Positions 5,597 through 13,139 of a stretch of 16,593 bases of DNA are shown in pieces. Every line of letters starts with the position of its first letter. Position 1 is the stretch's first letter. Under the pieces are notes generated by a model. It was not told where the DNA came from and made no database searches. It saw nothing but the letters and a program-made list of their open reading frames with translations. The position numbers were made by a program, and so were the translations under genes. Source of the DNA: JBBSIG01 sp038232215 (GTDB taxonomy: Bacteria > Actinomycetota > Thermoleophilia > Gaiellales > Gaiellaceae); assembly GCA_038232215.1 (NCBI GenBank), contig JBBSIG010000032.1:1-16593 (forward strand), read 5' to 3'.

Positions 5597-6910
5597 GTGA
5601 GGCGGCGGCTTCAGATGGCTCCCCCGACAACCACGACGGCTTCCATCCCCGGCGAGCGCGCCCGTGTGCTCGCGAGCAGTCGCCCGGCGTGCAGGTTCTG
5701 TGCCGGTAAGCTGACCCGAACGGTTCTCGATCTCGGGATGTCGCCGCCCTCGGACGGGTTCCTCTCGGCCGAGCGCCTCGACGCGCCGGAGACCTTCTAT
5801 CCGCTGCACCTGCGCCTCTGCGACCGCTGCTTCCTGCTCCAGCTTCCGGCCTCCGTCTCCCGGGAGGAGATCTTCTCCGAGTACGCCTACTTCTCCTCGT
5901 ACTCCGAGAGCTTCGTCTCCCACGCACGCGCCTACACCGAGGCGATCGTCTCGCGGCTCGCGCTCACCGGCGACAGCCTCGTCGTCGAGGTGGGGAGCAA
6001 CGACGGCTACCTGCTGCAGCATTTCGTGGAGAAGGGTATCCCGGTCCTCGGCGTAGAGCCCGCGGGCAACGTCGCGCGGGCTGCGAGCGAGCGGCTCGTG
6101 CCGACGCTCGTCGAGTTCTTCGGACTCGAGATCGCCGATCGACTCGTCGAGGAAGGGCGGCAGGCCGACCTGCTCGTCGGCAACAACGTCCTCGCGCAGG
6201 TCCCGGACGTCAACGACTTCGTCGCCGGCCTGAAGCGGTTGCTGGCGCCGCAGGGGGTCGTGACCCTGGAGTTCCCTCACGTCTTGAGCCTGCTCGAGCG
6301 CAACCTCTTCGACACCGTCTATCACGAGCACTTCTCGTACTTCTCGCTGCTCACGGCGACCCGGATACTCGAGGCGGCCGGCCTGACGGTCTTCGATCTC
6401 GAGGAGATCTCGGTCCACGGCGGCTCCATTCGACTCTTCGCGCGCCACTCGCAGGATCGCTCGCACTCCGTCACGGAACGCGTCGCGGAGTTCGCGAGCC
6501 GCGAGGAGCGGGCCGGCCTCCACACCTTCCCCGCGTACGCCGCGCTCGCCCCGGCGGTCGAGGCCGTGAAGCGCAGGTTGCTCGCGTTTCTCGTGGGCGC
6601 GAAGGAGGAGGGCAGGGCCGTCGCCGGCTACGGCGCGCCGGGGAAGGCGACGACGCTGCTCAACTACTGCGGCATCGGGACCGACCTGCTCGAGTACACG
6701 GTGGATCGGAACCCCTACAAGCACGGCCGGTTCGTGCCGGGGAGACGGATCCCGATCTTCCCGCCCGAGCGGTTACGGGAGACGCGCCCGGACTACGTCC
6801 TGATCTTGCCGTGGAACCTCAGAGACGAGATCGTCGACCAGCTCGCGTACGCGCGTAGCTGGGGAGCGCGTTTCGTCGTCGCCCTGCCGGAGCTCGAGGT
6901 GCTGCGGTGA
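5597..6910 (+). CDS. Sugar C-methyltransferase, SAM-dependent (TylC3/TcaB9-like)
   Basis: A 437-aa protein with the three-part layout of NDP-hexose C-3 methyltransferases. The N-terminal zinc module has C32xxC35 and C75xxC78. The central SAM-binding domain has VVEVGSNDGYLLQHF (129-143). The C-terminal Rossmann-like domain has GYGAPGKATTLLNY (344-357) and DYVLILPWN (399-407). The family methylates C3 of dTDP- or CDP-4-keto-2,3,6-trideoxy sugars to make branched sugars. The active-site signature Y242-H-E-H245 (within FDTVYHEHFSYFS) is intact. In the other motif, GNNVLAQVPD, residue 201 is Gln where the family usually has a catalytic-site His. The stop overlaps the GTG of rfbF by 4 bases, so the two are probably translationally coupled. 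GTG 5597 is listed; ATG 5615, 18 bases on and preceded by GAGG, is an equally plausible start. Confidence 0.88.
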   Translation: MRRRLQMAPPTTTTASIPGERARVLASSRPACRFCAGKLTRTVLDLGMSPPSDGFLSAERLDAPETFYPLHLRLCDRCFLLQLPASVSREEIFSEYAYFSSYSESFVSHARAYTEAIVSRLALTGDSLVVEVGSNDGYLLQHFVEKGIPVLGVEPAGNVARAASERLVPTLVEFFGLEIADRLVEEGRQADLLVGNNVLAQVPDVNDFVAGLKRLLAPQGVVTLEFPHVLSLLERNLFDTVYHEHFSYFSLLTATRILEAAGLTVFDLEEISVHGGSIRLFARHSQDRSHSVTERVAEFASREERAGLHTFPAYAALAPAVEAVKRRLLAFLVGAKEEGRAVAGYGAPGKATTLLNYCGIGTDLLEYTVDRNPYKHGRFVPGRRIPIFPPERLRETRPDYVLILPWNLRDEIVDQLAYARSWGARFVVALPELEVLR

Positions 6911-7785
6911 AGGTCGTCCTCTTCTGCGGCGGGCTCGGTCTACGCATGCGCGACGCCTCGGACCGTGTCCCGAAGCCCATGGTGACGATCGGCGGCCGCC
7001 CGGTCCTGTGGCACGTCATGAAGTACTACGCTCACTTCGGTCACACGCAGTTCGTGCTCTGCCTCGGCCACAAGGCCGAGGTGATCAAGAACTACTTCCT
7101 CACCTACGACGAGGCCCTCAGCAACGACTTCGTGCTCTCGAGGGGCGGCAGCAACGTCGAGCTGCTGAAGCACGACATCCAGGACTGGGAGATCACCTTC
7201 GTCGACACGGGTCTGCGGGCCAACGTCGGTCAGCGCCTGCGGGCCGTGCAAAAGCACCTCGGCGGGGAGGACTACTTTCTCGCGAACTACGGCGACGTCC
7301 TGACGGACGCGCCCCTCCCCGAGCTCGTCGCCGCAACCTGCGGCCGGGAGAGGATCGCGAGCTTCCTGGCGGTGCGACCGAGCTCGTACACCTTCCACCT
7401 CGTCTCCGTCGGTGACGACCAGCTCGTCGGCGGGGTGCACGACATCACTCGCTCGGACATCTGGATCAACGGCGGCCACTTCGTGTTCCGCAAGGACGTC
7501 TTCGACTACATCCAGGTCGGAGAAGACCTGGTCGAGCAGCCGTTTCAGCGTCTGATCGAGCAACGCCAGCTCCTTGCGCATCCGTACGAGGGCTTCTGGG
7601 CGCCGATGGACACGCTCAAGGACCAGCATCGGCTGGAGGCCATGCTCGAGGACGGCAACGTGCCCTGGCGCGTGTGGGAGCCGCAACCCTCCGAGGAGGT
7701 TCCGCTCGAGCAGGTCTGGTCCCCACCCGTGAGCCCGGCGAAGCCGCGACCCGCGCCCGCTCGGCGCCGGAAGGTCGCGGGCTGA
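6907..7785 (+). CDS. rfbF: Glucose-1-phosphate cytidylyltransferase
   Basis: A 292-aa nucleotidyltransferase that makes CDP-glucose from glucose-1-phosphate and CTP, the first step toward CDP-deoxysugars. The N-terminus has FCGGLGLRM (the nucleotide loop) and VPKPMVTIGGRPVLWHVM, the RfbF-type signature. NYGDVL supplies the metal-binding Asp, and INGGHFVF and YEGFWAPMDTLKDQHRLEAM are the C-terminal family motifs. Typical members are about 255-260 aa; the extra 35 residues are a Pro/Arg-rich tail (PPVSPAKPRPAPARRR) of unknown role. The GTG start overlaps the preceding stop (GTGA). Its product is the natural substrate of the CDP-glucose 4,6-dehydratase encoded at 12050-13126, although that gene is in a separate transcription unit. 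A role as a cytidylyl- or thymidylyltransferase for another sugar-1-phosphate is less likely given the RfbF-specific motifs. Confidence 0.88.
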   Translation: MKVVLFCGGLGLRMRDASDRVPKPMVTIGGRPVLWHVMKYYAHFGHTQFVLCLGHKAEVIKNYFLTYDEALSNDFVLSRGGSNVELLKHDIQDWEITFVDTGLRANVGQRLRAVQKHLGGEDYFLANYGDVLTDAPLPELVAATCGRERIASFLAVRPSSYTFHLVSVGDDQLVGGVHDITRSDIWINGGHFVFRKDVFDYIQVGEDLVEQPFQRLIEQRQLLAHPYEGFWAPMDTLKDQHRLEAMLEDGNVPWRVWEPQPSEEVPLEQVWSPPVSPAKPRPAPARRRKVAG

Positions 7786-7808
7786 CCGCCCGCTTCCCGC
7801 TCGAGACG

Positions 7809-8465
7809 ATGCTGGCGCTGGGCGCGGAGACGCTGAGAGGCTCCGTCGCGCGCGTGCTCTGCCTCGGGGCTCACTGCGACGACATCGAGATCGGGTGTGG
7901 CGGCTCGCTCCTGAAGTTGCTCGAGCAGGGCGACGTGACCGTCGACTGGGTCGTCTTCAGCTCCGAGGGGCGCCGGGCTGCTGAGGCAAGAGAGAGCGCA
8001 GAGTCCTTCCTCGAGGACGCGGCTGCCGCGAGCAACGTCCTGGTGAAGGAGTTTCGGGGCCGGTACTTCCCCTATGCGGGCGCGGAGCTCAAGGAGTTCT
8101 TCGACGAGCTCGGCTCACAGGTCTCGCCCGACCTCGTCTTCACGCATTGGCGGGACGATCTGCATCAGGATCACCGCCTGATCTCGGAGCTGACGGGCAA
8201 CACCTTCCGCGACCATCTGATCCTCGAGTACGAGATCCCCAAGTACGACGGCGACATCGGTCGGCCGAACGCGTTCGTCCACCTCGAGTCCGGTCACTGC
8301 GAGCGAAAGATCGAGACCATCCTGCGCGTCTTCGAGAGCCAGCGGGCGAAGCACTGGTTCTCGCGCGAGACGTTCCTGGCGACCCTGAGGCTACGCGGGA
8401 TCGAGTCGAAGGCGCCGAGCGGCTACGCCGAGGCGTTTCACTGCCGGAAGGTCGTGCTGGCATGA
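7809..8465 (+). CDS. PIG-L/LmbE-family deacetylase
   Basis: A 218-aa zinc-dependent N-deacetylase-type protein. The hallmark LGAHCDDIEIGCGG (19-32) replaces the usual HPDD with HCDD but keeps His22, Asp24 and Asp25. The second metal motif is LHQDH, near residue 116-120. The family removes acetyl groups from N-acetylglucosamine-containing lipids, mycothiol and bacillithiol precursors, and antibiotic intermediates. In this operon an N-acetylamino sugar or its glycolipid is the likely substrate, but an aminotransferase to make an amino sugar is absent nearby. ATG 7809 is chosen because it lies 23 bases past the rfbF stop and puts the motif at the family's usual distance from the N-terminus. The open frame extends 45 codons further up, overlapping rfbF, but those residues look like shadow coding. 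The stop overlaps the next ATG by 4 bases. Confidence 0.85.
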   Translation: MLALGAETLRGSVARVLCLGAHCDDIEIGCGGSLLKLLEQGDVTVDWVVFSSEGRRAAEARESAESFLEDAAAASNVLVKEFRGRYFPYAGAELKEFFDELGSQVSPDLVFTHWRDDLHQDHRLISELTGNTFRDHLILEYEIPKYDGDIGRPNAFVHLESGHCERKIETILRVFESQRAKHWFSRETFLATLRLRGIESKAPSGYAEAFHCRKVVLA

Positions 8466-9865
8466 CGAACGTGGCCGTGCTGGGCACCGGCTTCGCGGCG
8501 TACGGCGCCGCCCGGGTACTGGCGGCCGAGGGAGTGCCCTTCGCCTGCTACGACAAGAATCCGTACCCCGGTGGCCATACCGCGACGTTCGAGGGCGAGA
8601 ACGGGTTTCTCTTCGACGACGGCCCCCACGTCTCGTTCACGAAGGACGAGCAGATCCGCGCGCTCCTCGCCGAGAACGTCGAGGGCGCGTACCAGGAGGT
8701 CGCCGCCCGGATTGCCAGCTACTGGCACGGCCACTGGCTGAGGCACCCTGCCCAGTGCAACCTGTACGGGCTTCCCACCGACCTCGTCGCGCGCATCCTC
8801 CGGGACTTCGTCGAGACGCGCGCCGATGATCGGCACGACCCGAGAACGTACGCGGAGTGGCTCGAGACCTCGTACGGGCGCACGTTCGCCGAGACGTTCC
8901 CGGGCGTGTACGGCCGGAAGTACCACACGACCGAGCCGGCCAACATGACCACCGAGTGGCTGGGGCCCAGGATGTACCGCCCCGATCTGGAGGAGGTCCT
9001 GCGCGGCGCCCTCGGCCCGCCGGCCACGAACGTGCACTACGTGACCGGGTTCCGCTACCCGACGCACGGCGGCTTCGTCTCCTACCTCCGTCCGTTCGTG
9101 CAGGGATCGGACCTCCGGCTCGGTCACGAGCTGGTCGGCCTGGACGCGGGTAGGCGAGAGCTGCGCTTCGCGAGCGGGGCGGTCGTCGCGTACGCCGACG
9201 TGATCTCGTCGATCCCGCTGCCGGAGCTCGTGCCGCTGATCGAGGGCGTGCCACTGGAGGTGGAAGCGGCCGCGGCACGGCTGGCGTTCACCTCGGCCGT
9301 GATGGTGAACCTCGGCGTGGGTCGCGAGGATCTCTCCGACGCGCACATCGCGTACTTCTACGACGAGGAGGTGATCTTTCCGCGTCTGAGCTTCCCGCAC
9401 ATGTTCTCTCCGAACACCGTTCCTCCCGGAGCCGGCAGCATTCAGGCGGAGATCTACTTCTCCGACAAGTACCGGCCGCTCGATGGGCCACCCGAGGCGC
9501 TGATCGAGCCCGTCGTGGCCGACCTGCGCGCCTGCGGGATTCTCCGTGACGACGACGCGATCCTCTTCCGCGAGGCTCGTCTCGCGCGATATGCGAACGT
9601 CATCTACGACCTCGAGAGAGCCGAGGCGCTCGCGACGGTTCACGCGTTTCTCGACGAGGTGGGCGTGCGCTACTGCGGTCGCTACGGCGACTGGGACCAC
9701 GCCTGGACGGACGAGGCCTTCGCGAGCGGCCGACAGGCGGCGCTCGGTGCGCTGGATGAGACGCGCGGGGGCCGCCGCAAGGGCCGGCCGGGCCGAGCTC
9801 AGGTCCCCGCGAGCCGCCCGACGAGCGGGGCGACGGCGTCGACGTCCGGCCCGAGGTTGAGGTAG
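8462..9865 (+). CDS. FAD-dependent oxidoreductase (amine oxidase / UDP-galactopyranose mutase-like fold)
   Basis: A 467-aa flavoprotein. The N-terminal dinucleotide motif is VAVLGTGFAAYGAARVL with a following acidic residue (CYDKN), then PGGHTATFE, the GG motif of the amine oxidase and UGM-like class, and FDDGPHVSF. The C-terminal part has CGRYGDWDHAWTDEAFASGRQAA, the second FAD-contacting segment of the class. No membrane helices are seen. Such proteins in glycan loci can oxidise, desaturate or rearrange sugars or polyprenyl carriers; the substrate is unknown, and I would not call it a mutase. ATG 8462 overlaps the PIG-L stop (ATGA), so it is the fourth coupled gene of the operon. The last 22 codons overlap the 3' end of the opposing LLM gene (9799-9865). 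The family domain ends before this, so the last 35-40 residues, Gly/Arg-rich, are probably a dispensable tail. Confidence 0.83.
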   Translation: MTNVAVLGTGFAAYGAARVLAAEGVPFACYDKNPYPGGHTATFEGENGFLFDDGPHVSFTKDEQIRALLAENVEGAYQEVAARIASYWHGHWLRHPAQCNLYGLPTDLVARILRDFVETRADDRHDPRTYAEWLETSYGRTFAETFPGVYGRKYHTTEPANMTTEWLGPRMYRPDLEEVLRGALGPPATNVHYVTGFRYPTHGGFVSYLRPFVQGSDLRLGHELVGLDAGRRELRFASGAVVAYADVISSIPLPELVPLIEGVPLEVEAAAARLAFTSAVMVNLGVGREDLSDAHIAYFYDEEVIFPRLSFPHMFSPNTVPPGAGSIQAEIYFSDKYRPLDGPPEALIEPVVADLRACGILRDDDAILFREARLARYANVIYDLERAEALATVHAFLDEVGVRYCGRYGDWDHAWTDEAFASGRQAALGALDETRGGRRKGRPGRAQVPASRPTSGATASTSGPRLR

Positions 9866-10755
9866 CTGAAGCCGTACACCTCGCGTCGCTCCTGGAGCTT
9901 CTCGACGCACTCCTCGAGGCTGCCGACGAGGACGGCGGGGGATGCCTCCATCAGCTTCGGATCGGCGGCGAGTAGGTGCGCGAAGCTCGAGGGTGAGAGA
10001 CCTGCTCGGCTGCTGGCGCCGTCGATCCGGCAGAGGTAGGTGCTGAACTGCAGCTCCAGTTCGTCCGGCGCCCGTCCGGCCGCCTCGGCCGCGGCGCGCA
10101 CCCAGCTCACCTTCTCGGCCACCCGGTCGGGAGAGAGGTCGGCGGCGGCGGCGGGAGACAGATCGCCTTCCCTGAGGTTGCAGTGCACCCCCACTATGCT
10201 CGCCTCCCTCGCGGCGATCCCGAGGATGCGCTTCGAGCCGCCGCCGACGAGCAACGGTGGAGACGGCTGCTGAACGGGCTTCGGCAGACCCTCGAGCCCC
10301 CTGATCCGATAGTGCGCCCCCTCGAAGTCGAGCGGCGCGGGGCCGAAGAGGCCCTTGATCACCTGCAGCGACTCCTCCAGCCGGGACACCCGGACGCCGG
10401 GTGGGTCGTACGGAATGCCGGCGGCCTCGTAGTCGCTCGCCAGCCAACCGGCTCCGATCCCGAGCTCGACGCGCCCCTCGCTGAGGACGTCGAGGGTGGC
10501 GGTTGTCTTGTGCAGCAACACCGGGTGCCGGTAGTCGTTCGCGAGGACGAGGGAGAGGACGCGGAGCCGCTCGGTCGACTCCGCGGCGGCGACCATCGCC
10601 GCAGTGGGCTCCATCACCCAGCCGCGCGTCAGGTGATCCGAGACCGACACGCTGCTGAAGCCGAGGTCCTCGATCTTCCGCAGTTGCTCGCGCCACCGCC
10701 CTACCGGTCGGGTCAGCGGCGGCATCGGCGCGATGAAGCGAAACGGGCGAGTCAC
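9799..10755 (-). CDS. LLM-class F420-dependent oxidoreductase
   Basis: A 318-aa TIM-barrel enzyme of the luciferase-like monooxygenase superfamily. Landmarks are FRFIAPMPPL at the N-terminus, ADLGF-like KIEDLGFSSVSVSDH, LVLANDYRHPVLLHKTTATLDVLSEGRVELGIGAGW (the core motif of F420-type members; positions about 69-105), PLLVGGGSKRIL and DPKLMEASPAVLVGS. These enzymes transfer hydride or oxygen using coenzyme F420 or FMN; the substrate is not predictable. GTG 10755 has GGAGAG about eight bases upstream. The gene follows the second methyltransferase by 24 bp on the same strand, so the two are probably co-transcribed. It ends by running 67 bp into the tail of the FAD gene on the other strand. Whether it belongs to the sugar pathway or merely sits inside it is unclear. 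Confidence 0.88.
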   Translation of the reverse strand: MTRPFRFIAPMPPLTRPVGRWREQLRKIEDLGFSSVSVSDHLTRGWVMEPTAAMVAAAESTERLRVLSLVLANDYRHPVLLHKTTATLDVLSEGRVELGIGAGWLASDYEAAGIPYDPPGVRVSRLEESLQVIKGLFGPAPLDFEGAHYRIRGLEGLPKPVQQPSPPLLVGGGSKRILGIAAREASIVGVHCNLREGDLSPAAAADLSPDRVAEKVSWVRAAAEAAGRAPDELELQFSTYLCRIDGASSRAGLSPSSFAHLLAADPKLMEASPAVLVGSLEECVEKLQERREVYGFSYLNLGPDVDAVAPLVGRLAGT

Positions 10756-10779
10756 GTCGTCACTCTCCGGGGCCGCGGT

Positions 10780-12021
10780 TCAGGCGAGGACCTGAAGCTC
10801 GGGCATGGCGACGACGAACTTCCCGCCCCAGGACCGGACGACCGACATCTGCTCCGAGATCTCGGGCAGCAGGGGCCACGGCAGCACCAGCACGTACTCC
10901 GGCCGTGCCTCCTCGAGGGCGGAGGGAGGCAGGACGGGTAGGCGCGAGCCCGGCAGGAAGCGACCCTGCTTCGCGGGCGAGCGGTCGACCGTGAATCCGA
11001 CGAGCTCCGTGGTGACCGAGCAGAAGTTGAGGAGGACGACGCCGCGCGCGGGCGCTCCGTAGGCCGCAACCGAGGCGCCCCTCGCGGACTCCCGTCGAAG
11101 AAAGGCGAGTAGCTCGCCTCGAACGGCTGTCGCGCGCTTCTGCACGGCGGAGTAGCCCGCGGGCCGGTCGAGTCCGTGTCCTCGCTCCCTCTCCAGCAGA
11201 GCCGCGACTTCGGTGCGCGGGCGCGGACGCTCCCGGGTACGGGTCGCCAGACAACGGACGGAGCCGCCGTGCAGCCCGTTCTCCTCGGCCTCGATGAGCG
11301 TGAGTCCGTTCCGGACGAGGGCGGCCTCGAGTGCGAGCAGGGAGAGGTACGACCGATGAGGGTGGCAGACGATGTCGAACTGCCCCTCGGCGAGCCCGAG
11401 GACGTGATGGAACTCGAAGGCGACAGCACCTCCCGGTGCCAGCACGAGCTCCAGCCCTGCGACGAAGTCGTCCAGATCCTCTACATGTGCCAGGGCGTGG
11501 TTCACGAGCACGAGCTTTGCACCGAGCCCCTCCTCGTGAAGCGCTCGAGCCGCGGCCCGTCCGAAGGCGACGTCGCGGGTCGGCACAGCCGCCTCGGCCG
11601 ACTCGGAGTCCGCGTCCAGGCCGAGCACCGCCATGCCTCGCTCGGAGAACGTCCGCAGTAGGTGCCCGTCGCGACTGGCCACATCGAGCACTCGGTCCGA
11701 CGCAGTGAGCCGCCGCCGCTCGATCAGCTCCTCCGCCCACGCCGTGAGGTGAGCGAGCACCGTGGTCGAGAACGCGGCGCCGTGACCGTGGGCGCCCGCC
11801 GGCTCGCCGCCCTCGCCCACGAGCTGGACGAGCCAGCAGCGGGTGCAGACGCCGACCCGCAGCGGCCGCACGCGCTCGGGTGCTTCGAGCTCGGAGGGCT
11901 CGAGCAGGTCGTCCGCGCCCGGCTGCTCGCCGAGCTCGAGTACGAGCGCGTCCACGAGGGCACGGCACGAACGACACGCCGTGCTGTCGGGGCGGGTGCT
12001 CCGCGAGTCGGGCTGTCCCAC
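10780..12021 (-). CDS. Diverged sugar C-methyltransferase paralogue with altered active site
   Basis: A 413-aa protein of the same fold as the methyltransferase at 5597-6910. The zinc module has C16xxC19 and C59xxC62. The SAM domain has VLDVASRDGHLLRTF (111-125), where the usual EVGSNDG has become DVASRDG. The C-terminal module has AYGAPARGVVLLNF and EYVLVLPWP. At the catalytic signature, FDIVC219-H-P-H222-R replaces FDTVYHEHF, so the Tyr and Glu are lost and only His222 remains. At the other motif it keeps His179 (VNHALAHVED), which the paralogue lacks. It may be a non-catalytic partner, an enzyme of changed specificity, or decaying. It pairs with the LLM gene downstream and diverges from rfbG, with only 28 bp between their start codons. 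The GTG start has no ribosome site and would be leaderless. Confidence 0.83.
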   Translation of the reverse strand: MGQPDSRSTRPDSTACRSCRALVDALVLELGEQPGADDLLEPSELEAPERVRPLRVGVCTRCWLVQLVGEGGEPAGAHGHGAAFSTTVLAHLTAWAEELIERRRLTASDRVLDVASRDGHLLRTFSERGMAVLGLDADSESAEAAVPTRDVAFGRAAARALHEEGLGAKLVLVNHALAHVEDLDDFVAGLELVLAPGGAVAFEFHHVLGLAEGQFDIVCHPHRSYLSLLALEAALVRNGLTLIEAEENGLHGGSVRCLATRTRERPRPRTEVAALLERERGHGLDRPAGYSAVQKRATAVRGELLAFLRRESARGASVAAYGAPARGVVLLNFCSVTTELVGFTVDRSPAKQGRFLPGSRLPVLPPSALEEARPEYVLVLPWPLLPEISEQMSVVRSWGGKFVVAMPELQVLA

Positions 12022-12029
12022 CGAGACCT

Positions 12030-12035
12030 AATCTA
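12030..12035 (-). promoter_or_regulatory. Candidate leaderless -10 box for diverged methyltransferase
   Basis: TAGATT on the minus strand lies eight bases before GTG 12021. It shares its bases with TCTAGA (12032-12037) and overlaps the opposing -10 box, so initiation in the two directions would compete. Confidence 0.4.
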
Positions 12036-12039
12036 GAGT
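12034..12039 (+). promoter_or_regulatory. Candidate near-leaderless -10 box for rfbG
   Basis: TAGAGT lies ten bases before GTG 12050, giving a leader of zero to four bases. No ribosome-binding site is visible. TAATCT at 12029-12034 is an alternative -10 five bases further up. No -35 is recognisable because the upstream sequence is the coding start of the divergent gene. Confidence 0.4.
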
Positions 12040-12049
12040 AGACGTCGGC

Positions 12050-13126
12050 GTGAGCCTTTCCTTCGCCGACGCGTTCGCCGGGCGCTCGGTTCTCGTCACC
12101 GGTCACACGGGCTTCAAGGGCTCGTGGCTCGCGCTGTGGCTGCACGAGCTCGGTGCGGAGGTGACGGGCTACGCGCTCGCGCCGCCGTCGCGACCGAGCA
12201 ACTTCGTCGCCGCTCGGGTCGGTGAGCTGCTTGCCTCGCACCACGAGGCCGATCTGCGGGACCGCGCCGCTCTGACCGCGGCGCTCCGTGAAGCCGAGCC
12301 GGACGTCGTCCTGCACCTCGCGGCGCGCACGACCGTCCGTGAGAGCTACCTCGATCCAGAAGGCACCTTCTCCGTCAACGTGCTGGGCACAGCGCTCCTC
12401 CTGGACGTCGTGCGCGAGCTCGGTCGCCCCTGCGCCGTCGTCGTCGTCTCGAGCGACAAGTGCTACGAGAACGACGAGTCCGGGCGCCGGTTCCGCGAGG
12501 ACGACCGGCTCGGGGGCTGGGATCCGTACAGCGCCAGCAAGGCTGCGGTCGAGCTCGTGGTCTCCTCCTACCGGCGCTCCTTCTTCACGGCCTCGCAGAA
12601 CGGCATCGCCGTCGCCTCCGCCCGCGCCGGGAACGTCATCGGCGGCGGCGACTGGACGGCCGACGGGGTCGTCGCCGACTCCGTACGCGCTCTGCAGGCG
12701 GGAGAGCCCGTCGCGCTCAGAAATCCACGGGCCATTCGTCCATGGCAACACGTGCTCGAGCCGCTCTCCGGATACCTCACGCTGGCGGCCGCCCTCTCGG
12801 GTCCAGCCGCGCCGCGATTCTGTGACGCCTGGAACTTCGGGCCTCGCTCCGGCGACGAGGCGACGGTCCAGCAGCTCGTCGAGCAATTCTTGGTCGCGTG
12901 GGGCGGGGGGAGCTGGGAGGATCGAGCCGACCCGGCCGAGCCGCACGAAGCCGGCGTTCTACGGCTCGCGACCGAGAAGGCCGAGGGGGAGCTCGGCTGG
13001 CGCTGCCGCTGGAGCGTGGCCGAGGCCGTGCAACGGACTGCGCGCTGGTACCGCCGGTTCTCTCTCGATCCGACCGACGCGAGAGCAGCGTGCCTCGAGG
13101 ACATCGCGGGCTACGCGGAGGCGTGA
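12050..13126 (+). CDS. rfbG: CDP-glucose 4,6-dehydratase
   Basis: A 358-aa extended SDR, the usual family length, that converts CDP-glucose to CDP-4-keto-6-deoxyglucose with bound NAD. The cofactor loop is VTGHTGFKGSWL (16-27), diagnostic of this subfamily. VVSSDKCYEN (132-141) and the catalytic Y160-S-A-S-K164 follow. ARAGNVIGGGDW and RNPRAIRPWQHVLEPLSGYL are the substrate-domain motifs specific to CDP-glucose dehydratases. The C-terminal EAVQRTARWYR is also typical. Its substrate comes from the cytidylyltransferase at 6907-7785. The gene stands alone, diverging from the second methyltransferase and ending 13 bp before the convergent M23-like gene. The GTG start matches the family N-terminus and is predicted to be nearly leaderless. 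Confidence 0.92.
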   Translation: MSLSFADAFAGRSVLVTGHTGFKGSWLALWLHELGAEVTGYALAPPSRPSNFVAARVGELLASHHEADLRDRAALTAALREAEPDVVLHLAARTTVRESYLDPEGTFSVNVLGTALLLDVVRELGRPCAVVVVSSDKCYENDESGRRFREDDRLGGWDPYSASKAAVELVVSSYRRSFFTASQNGIAVASARAGNVIGGGDWTADGVVADSVRALQAGEPVALRNPRAIRPWQHVLEPLSGYLTLAAALSGPAAPRFCDAWNFGPRSGDEATVQQLVEQFLVAWGGGSWEDRADPAEPHEAGVLRLATEKAEGELGWRCRWSVAEAVQRTARWYRRFSLDPTDARAACLEDIAGYAEA

Positions 13127-13139
13127 GAGCGGGGAGCGC

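Noticed and set aside
7674..7808. Upstream extension of the PIG-L gene to an ATG inside rfbF
   Set aside because: It would overlap rfbF by over 100 bases and add residues without family similarity; ATG 7809 fits the motif position.
8438..10696. 752-codon open frame on the minus strand across the FAD and LLM genes
   Set aside because: It is antisense to the FAD gene and out of frame with the LLM gene, rich in Arg/Gly/Val with no domain motif. Such frames are expected in GC-rich DNA.
10760..12946. 728-codon open frame on the minus strand across the second methyltransferase and rfbG
   Set aside because: Antisense to rfbG and a shifted frame of the methyltransferase; composition is low-complexity Arg/Ala/Gly. 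Both real genes there have clear motifs.
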